Shown here: positions 5,632-8,452 of the stretch, piece by piece
Layout of the letters: the number at the start of each line of letters is the position of its first letter
Position numbering within the stretch: position 1 is the first letter of the stretch
From: Phycisphaerae bacterium
GTDB taxonomy: Bacteria > Planctomycetota > Phycisphaerae > SM23-33
Reading direction: 5' to 3'
DNA length: 8,452 bases
Assembly: GCA_030628445.1 (NCBI GenBank)
Contig: DAOVQV010000045.1
Span: 1 to 8,452 of the forward strand
Position numbers and translations under genes: made by a program
Notes under the pieces: generated by a model
Databases searched by the model: none
Seen by the model: the letters and a program-made list of their open reading frames with translations, nothing else
What the model was told of the DNA's origin: nothing

Positions 5632-6816
5632 ATGAAGCTTTCCGACAGAATCGCCGCGATCCCGCCCAGCGCGACAATTTCCATCACCACCCGCGCCAGT
5701 CAGATGCAGGGCGAGGGCATCGACGTGGTCAACTTCGCCGCCGGCGAGCCGGACTTCGACACCCCGCAGTTCATCAAGCGCGCCGCCAAGGCCGCCCTGG
5801 ACGCAGGCGATACAAAATACACGCCCGGCAGCGGGAAGGAGCTGCTGGCGGAGATCTCAAAGAAACTGCAGCGCGAAAACAACCTCCAGATTCCCCCCCG
5901 GCAGATCGTGACGACCTTCGGCGCCAAGCACGCTATCTATGACGCGTGTCTGGCGCTGCTCGATCCGGGCGATACGGTCCTGATCCCGTCGCCGTACTGG
6001 GTCAGTTATCCGGAGATGGTCAAACTGGCAGGCGGGACGCCCGTCGCACTACCGACCGGACCGCAAAACAACTTCAAGATCACGCCGACTCAACTGCTCG
6101 AAGCGGGAAGTAGCGCGAAAGTCCTCATTCTCAACTCGCCCTGCAATCCCACGGGCACCACGTACACCCGCACCGAGCTGGCCGAGATCGCCAAGGCGGT
6201 GCTCAAGACAGACCTGATCGTCTTCAGCGACGAGATCTATGAGAAGCTCGTATACGGGGATACGAAGTTCACGTCTTTTGCGTCCCTGGACGAGCAGTTA
6301 CCGCAGCGAACCGTCACGTTCAACGGTCTATCCAAGACCTTTTCGATGACCGGATGGCGGGTGGGATGGGCGGCCGGGCCCGGGGAGATCATCGACGCCA
6401 TCAAGCGCCTGATGTCCCACGAGACGACAAACCCGGTGAGCTTCGTCCAGGCGGGGGCCCTGGCGGCCTATAGCGACCCACAAGCACCACAGGCCGTCGA
6501 GTCTATGCGCAAGCAGTTCGAGAAACGCTGCGGGCGCATGACCGAACGCCTCAACGCCATCGACGGCGTCAAATGCGTCAGGCCCACAGGCGCGTTCTAC
6601 TGCTTCCCCGACGTCTCCAGTCACTACGGCCGGTCGATTGGCGGCGTGGAAGTGACCGATTCCGCCGGCTTCGCACAGACCGCTCTGGCCAAAGCCCGTG
6701 TGGCGATGGTGCCCGGAGCGCCATTTGGCGAGGATCGTTGCGTGCGACTGAGCTTCGCTACCAGCATGGAACAAATCGATAAGGGGCTGGACCGGCTCGA
6801 ACAGATGCTGAGCTAA
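5632..6816 (+). CDS. aspC: PLP-dependent class I aminotransferase, aspartate/prephenate aminotransferase (Ib) type
   Basis: This cytoplasmic fold-type I PLP enzyme most likely moves the amino group between glutamate and oxaloacetate (aspartate aminotransferase); some Ib members also or instead aminate prephenate to arogenate. The 394-residue length is normal. Visible landmarks are the AAGEPDFDTP N-terminal motif (36-45), YTPGSG (63-68), Trp123 stacking on the cofactor, NPTG with Asn172, SDEIYEKL with Asp200 and Tyr203, Lys235 in NGLSKTFSMTGWRVGW as the Schiff-base lysine, and Arg372 (CVRLSFA) for the substrate alpha-carboxylate. The FGAKHAIYDA stretch carries Lys99 at the place where Ib enzymes have a lysine contacting the distal carboxylate. 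The start has a textbook AAGGAG six bases before ATG. The gene is insulated upstream by a terminator. Its stop codon overlaps the convergent TPR gene by 4 bases. Class is certain; substrate cannot be settled from sequence reading. aspB is an equally used name. Confidence 0.93.
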   Translation: MKLSDRIAAIPPSATISITTRASQMQGEGIDVVNFAAGEPDFDTPQFIKRAAKAALDAGDTKYTPGSGKELLAEISKKLQRENNLQIPPRQIVTTFGAKHAIYDACLALLDPGDTVLIPSPYWVSYPEMVKLAGGTPVALPTGPQNNFKITPTQLLEAGSSAKVLILNSPCNPTGTTYTRTELAEIAKAVLKTDLIVFSDEIYEKLVYGDTKFTSFASLDEQLPQRTVTFNGLSKTFSMTGWRVGWAAGPGEIIDAIKRLMSHETTNPVSFVQAGALAAYSDPQAPQAVESMRKQFEKRCGRMTERLNAIDGVKCVRPTGAFYCFPDVSSHYGRSIGGVEVTDSAGFAQTALAKARVAMVPGAPFGEDRCVRLSFATSMEQIDKGLDRLEQMLS

Positions 6817-8452
6817 TCCACCTCGCCCTGCCCCATCCTGCATAAGCTTCGCCACGTGGCTGCGGCGGAATCCATCAAGCCCATGTTCTGCAGCGAAAGC
6901 GCCAGTCCGGCGCGAATCTGCTCCGAATCGGCCCGGGCGGCGCAGGCGGCGTCGACTTCTCCGAAGGCCTCCTGCAGCGCCCGCCCGTCTGAGTAAAGCA
7001 GGGCGACCCTGTAGTGCAATCCGATGCACTCATCGTCGACATCCATCGCACGCTTGAACGTCACAACCGCCTCACCGATCCGGTCGAACTGGCGCAGGAC
7101 CAGCCCAAGGGAGATGAGGGCCTGCGTGTAGTGCGGGTTGATTCTGACGGCGTGGACAAACTGCTGATGGGCCTGGCGGGTCTGCCCGTCGAACCGCAGC
7201 AGCAGCCCGTAGCGATATCGCAGCTCGGCCTGATCGGGAAACCGGCGGACCTGCTCGGCGTGGCGGGCGATCTGCCTTTCCAAGAAATCTTCGTCATCTA
7301 AATCCATCCCGGCGGTGCAGGTGTGGGCTGCGGGCCCGCCGGGGTCCTGTTCGGACCAGCGGCCCTGTGAGGCCTTCAGTTGCAGACGCGCCGTTTCGGT
7401 GATCAGCAGCGTGCTGTTCGGCTCCAGCGCCGCAGCAAGCTCGAACGTGTTCATCGCCTCGTGCGACCTGTCGTCCGCTAATTGGGCTATACCCATCCCG
7501 ACATAATTGAACAACAGTTCGTCGTTCAGCTCAGCCGCTCGGTGAAACGCCTCACCCGCCTCTTCCAAGCGATTGCAAATCAGGTGCTGCGCGCCGACCT
7601 TGACCATCGCTTCGAGGTAACCGGGCTGGATATCCAGGGCGGCCTGGTAGCTTCTCATCGCTTCGGCGTCGCGGCCCACCTGACCGTACAGATCGCCGAG
7701 GCGGACGTACAGGTCCGCGAAAGGCCCCTGTTCCCCAATCAGGATATGAAGCCTTTCGATGGCTTCCTGCACGAGCCCTTCGGTGACCAACGACTCGACC
7801 TGCTCATCGTTCAGGGCCCAGTTCTCCGGTCCCATCGCGATGGCCGTTTGAAACTCCCCGACCGCCTGGGCGTACAGGCCGTTGAGATAATACAAGTGCG
7901 CCAGGGCGATTCGTATCGACGATTTCTCCGGTTCGGTTTCGCGCTTCGACTGATACTGCTCGATCGCGTCGTCCAGGTCGCCCTGCAGGAGATCCACCGC
8001 CACTAACCGGTCCCTCGCCGGGGTGAACCCCGGGTTCTGGTCGAGGGCGTCTCGATAGTAGTCGGCAGCCTTGGTGGCCCGGCCAAGTTTCTCGCAGCAA
8101 AAGCCCGCAGCAAAAAGCACCGGCGCCTCCTGGGCGCCTGTTCGGCTCGCCAGCTCCAGGTGCTCCAGCGCCGTCTGCACGTCGCCGTGCTCTTGGTAAG
8201 CCACCGCCAGCGCCAACCTCGCCGCGAGAGACTCGCCCATGCAGCGGCAGGCGGCGTTGAGGTTTCGGATAGCTTCTTCGAGGCGATCAGCCTGCAGAAA
8301 GCCCAGGCCCATATGAAAATAAAGTTCGCCGCTTTCGCCCGGGGGTTGGGAGTTGGTTTGCAACGGGTGCACGTCTTGTTTATGAGCCGACCAAAAATAC
8401 CCGCCCAGCAGCTCGCCAAAGTCCAGGTCCAACCCTTGGCCCAATAATCTCA
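6813..8452 (-). CDS. Tetratricopeptide (TPR) repeat protein, 5' end at or beyond the window edge
   Basis: A scaffold or partner-binding protein built of helical TPR hairpins; its partner and function are unknown. Counting from a TTG at 8444, 543 residues are visible. Roughly nine consecutive 34-residue repeats run from about 39 to 345, each with the usual pattern of small and aromatic residues (for example LYVRLGDLYGQVGRDAEAMRSYQAAL near 245-270). A linker of about 60 residues (346-405, with an acidic DLDDEDFLE) follows, then about four more repeats (406-540). There is no signal peptide or membrane segment in the visible part, so it is probably cytoplasmic. The frame stays open past the TTG to the window edge (residues R-L-L, preceded by a codon ending in TG whose first base is outside), so the true start is probably at or beyond the edge. 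The gene stops with TAG inside the end of the convergent aminotransferase gene. Confidence 0.9.
   Translation of the reverse strand, partial: RLLGQGLDLDFGELLGGYFWSAHKQDVHPLQTNSQPPGESGELYFHMGLGFLQADRLEEAIRNLNAACRCMGESLAARLALAVAYQEHGDVQTALEHLELASRTGAQEAPVLFAAGFCCEKLGRATKAADYYRDALDQNPGFTPARDRLVAVDLLQGDLDDAIEQYQSKRETEPEKSSIRIALAHLYYLNGLYAQAVGEFQTAIAMGPENWALNDEQVESLVTEGLVQEAIERLHILIGEQGPFADLYVRLGDLYGQVGRDAEAMRSYQAALDIQPGYLEAMVKVGAQHLICNRLEEAGEAFHRAAELNDELLFNYVGMGIAQLADDRSHEAMNTFELAAALEPNSTLLITETARLQLKASQGRWSEQDPGGPAAHTCTAGMDLDDEDFLERQIARHAEQVRRFPDQAELRYRYGLLLRFDGQTRQAHQQFVHAVRINPHYTQALISLGLVLRQFDRIGEAVVTFKRAMDVDDECIGLHYRVALLYSDGRALQEAFGEVDAACAARADSEQIRAGLALSLQNMGLMDSAAATWRSLCRMGQGEVD

Noticed and set aside
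7482..8006. A 174-codon plus-strand open frame opposite the TPR gene
   Set aside because: Its composition is that of an antisense shadow; the TPR periodicity on the minus strand clearly explains the region.

Overview
The window looks like a chromosomal segment of a GC-rich bacterium (roughly 60% GC by eye) that makes Gln-tRNA and/or Asn-tRNA by the indirect, transamidation route. A lone infA, a complete gatCAB operon, a membrane-anchored coiled-coil protein of no familiar family and a long TPR protein together suggest Planctomycetota, perhaps Phycisphaerae-like. That placement is inference from gene style and context, not from a marker gene. There is no sign of an insertion sequence, phage, CRISPR array or other mobile DNA, and every gene has similar GC and codon character.

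Layout. (1) Bases 2-70 may be the last codons of an unidentified plus-strand gene. (2) 169-396 on the minus strand is infA (translation initiation factor IF-1), with a good sigma70-type promoter at 445-473. (3) Back to back with it, 589-3900 on the plus strand is the gatC-gatA-gatB operon encoding the trimeric Asp-tRNA(Asn)/Glu-tRNA(Gln) amidotransferase; gatC and gatA overlap by one base and gatA starts with GTG. (4) After a 187-base gap with a candidate promoter and a foldable leader comes a 467-residue protein (4088-5491): one N-terminal membrane segment, a long coiled coil, a beta-barrel-like module resembling the FlgT C-terminal domain, and a C-terminal module with the landmarks of a BRCT domain. 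A clear intrinsic terminator (5517-5550) ends it. (5) 5632-6816 is a class I aminotransferase of the aspartate/prephenate aminotransferase (Ib) group. (6) 6813 to the right edge, minus strand, is a TPR-repeat protein that converges on and overlaps the aminotransferase by 4 bases; its 5' end reaches the window edge.

How the genes fit together. IF-1 and GatCAB are both translation housekeeping functions fired from one divergent promoter region. The aminotransferase interconverts aspartate and glutamate, the amino acids mischarged onto tRNA upstream of GatCAB, but it has its own terminator-isolated unit, so a functional link is only possible. The membrane coiled-coil/BRCT-like protein and the TPR protein have no assigned function; the former is the most unusual item here.
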